This document shows, piece by piece, positions 6,069-6,638 of a stretch of 6,638 bases of DNA. Each line of letters opens with the position of its first letter. Position 1 is the first letter of the stretch. The stretch is from an uncultured Pirellulaceae bacterium (GTDB lineage Bacteria; Planctomycetota; Planctomycetia; Pirellulales; Pirellulaceae): NCBI GenBank assembly GCA_947258905.1, contig CAMYKF010000061.1:1-6638 (forward strand), read 5' to 3'. The position numbers and the translations under genes are program-made. The notes beneath the pieces are model-generated. The model ran no database searches. It was not told where the DNA came from and was given only the letters and a program-made list of their open reading frames with translations.

Positions 6069-6638
6069 TTACCTGTCAGGGACTTCTCTCAGGGGAGGCC
6101 CTTGGTAGTCAATATCATCACAATGCATAGGAAGAAACGTCTCGGGAGGTCGATTGAATGTGTCAATGTAGCAAGCTGTGACTCCACTGTTAATTATAAT
6201 GGCCAAAACCCGATAAACTTCTTCAGGTGTAAACTTTTGGTCTGAAAGAAAAGCTGAAATATAACCATTGATATTCATACTTTCATCGTGCTCATTCAGA
6301 AGTATTTTTTCTATTTCATAAGCCAACTGCAAGTGTTCGCCAGGGTGATAGCCTAAAGATGCTGCAGTTCTCTCCATGGCTTCCAATCTTTCATCACCTT
6401 TAGCAAGAGGGCGAGCAAAACCCATAATTGTTGGTTTGCCTCCGACTCGGGCACATTCTTTTTTGACAATTTCTTCGGGCGATGAGCCGTTTTTGTATGA
6501 TATTAATGCGTTCTGTATAAATTTAACTCCTTCAGGAAGAGTTTTCTGACCATATGCCTTGGAATCACCGGCTAAAATTCCAGCTGTGGTAGCGGCAACA
6601 ACCGAACATCGCATTGACCCACCTAAGGCCCCAATGCA
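6069..6638 (-). CDS. Citrate-synthase-fold protein (citryl-CoA lyase-like), C-terminal part
   Basis: The reading frame is open to the window edge, so the N-terminal half is outside; 189 residues are visible. The order of segments fits the citrate synthase superfamily small domain and C-terminal helices. A small-residue-rich helix CIGALGGSMRCS lies at the edge, and IMGFARPLAKGDERLEAM occupies the place of the GFGHR...DPRA motif. MNINGYISAFLSD takes the place of the NVD(F/G) segment, and SGVTACYID the place of the final helix. The closest style is the citryl-CoA lyase-like branch rather than the energy-metabolism enzyme. Oddly, the residues usually catalytic look replaced: Arg (codon 6411-6413) for the GFGH histidine, Asn (codon 6267-6269) for the NVD aspartate, and no histidine in the first 97 visible residues. 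Whether it cleaves, condenses or only binds acyl-CoA is open. It is followed on the same strand by the SDR gene after 38 bases. Fold is likely, function uncertain. Confidence 0.7.
   Translation of the reverse strand, partial: CIGALGGSMRCSVVAATTAGILAGDSKAYGQKTLPEGVKFIQNALISYKNGSSPEEIVKKECARVGGKPTIMGFARPLAKGDERLEAMERTAASLGYHPGEHLQLAYEIEKILLNEHDESMNINGYISAFLSDQKFTPEEVYRVLAIIINSGVTACYIDTFNRPPETFLPMHCDDIDYQGPPLREVPDR

Overview
The window looks like two unrelated pieces of genome joined near base 5368-5385. Bases 1 to about 5385 are GC-rich (42 G/C in the 60 bases 5281-5340) and carry planctomycete-like genes. The signs are an alpha/alpha-toroid lipoprotein of the prenyltransferase/squalene-oxidase repeat type with the SYGS and YYYYQ signatures common in Pirellula-like planctomycetes, and weak or absent Shine-Dalgarno sites. 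Bases from about 5386 to 6638 are AT-rich (24/60 at 5401-5460, 19/60 at 6241-6300). They carry two minus-strand metabolic genes, one with a strong Shine-Dalgarno site, from a different and probably aquatic bacterium that I cannot place. Taxonomy is inferred from protein style and composition only.

Left piece, minus strand (3341 down to 130): a compact three-gene run of a MATE-family transporter, a toroid lipoprotein and a small alpha/beta hydrolase of the lipase type. The gaps are 10 and 25 bases, so they are probably one transcript. All three products are expected at or near the envelope, but no shared pathway can be proved from sequence. Between this operon and the divergent recO gene lies a 396-base non-coding stretch. 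It holds a 136-base symmetrical repeat element (3408-3543): two 27-base inverted copies of a small hairpin sequence around a perfect 21-bp palindrome. It resembles a REPIN or a small MITE.

Left piece, plus strand: recO (recombination mediator), a 10-bp intergenic hairpin, then a GTG-started lipoprotein with TPR/BamD-like repeats, which is cut off at the junction.

Right piece, minus strand: the C-terminal part of a citrate-synthase-fold protein running off the window edge, followed 38 bases later by a short-chain dehydrogenase/reductase (SDR). The SDR loses its last 30 or so residues at the same junction. Both genes break at one shared stretch of 15-18 bases, each in mid-domain and in opposite orientation. 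This is what an amplification, library or assembly chimera with microhomology would produce; a real recombination is possible but less likely. The long open frame that continues the SDR antisense through the lipoprotein gene is not a real fusion.

I see no tRNA, rRNA, CRISPR array, IS element with a transposase gene, or defence system. The points most worth following up are the repeat element between 3408 and 3543, the junction, and the apparent loss of the usual catalytic residues in the citrate-synthase-like protein.
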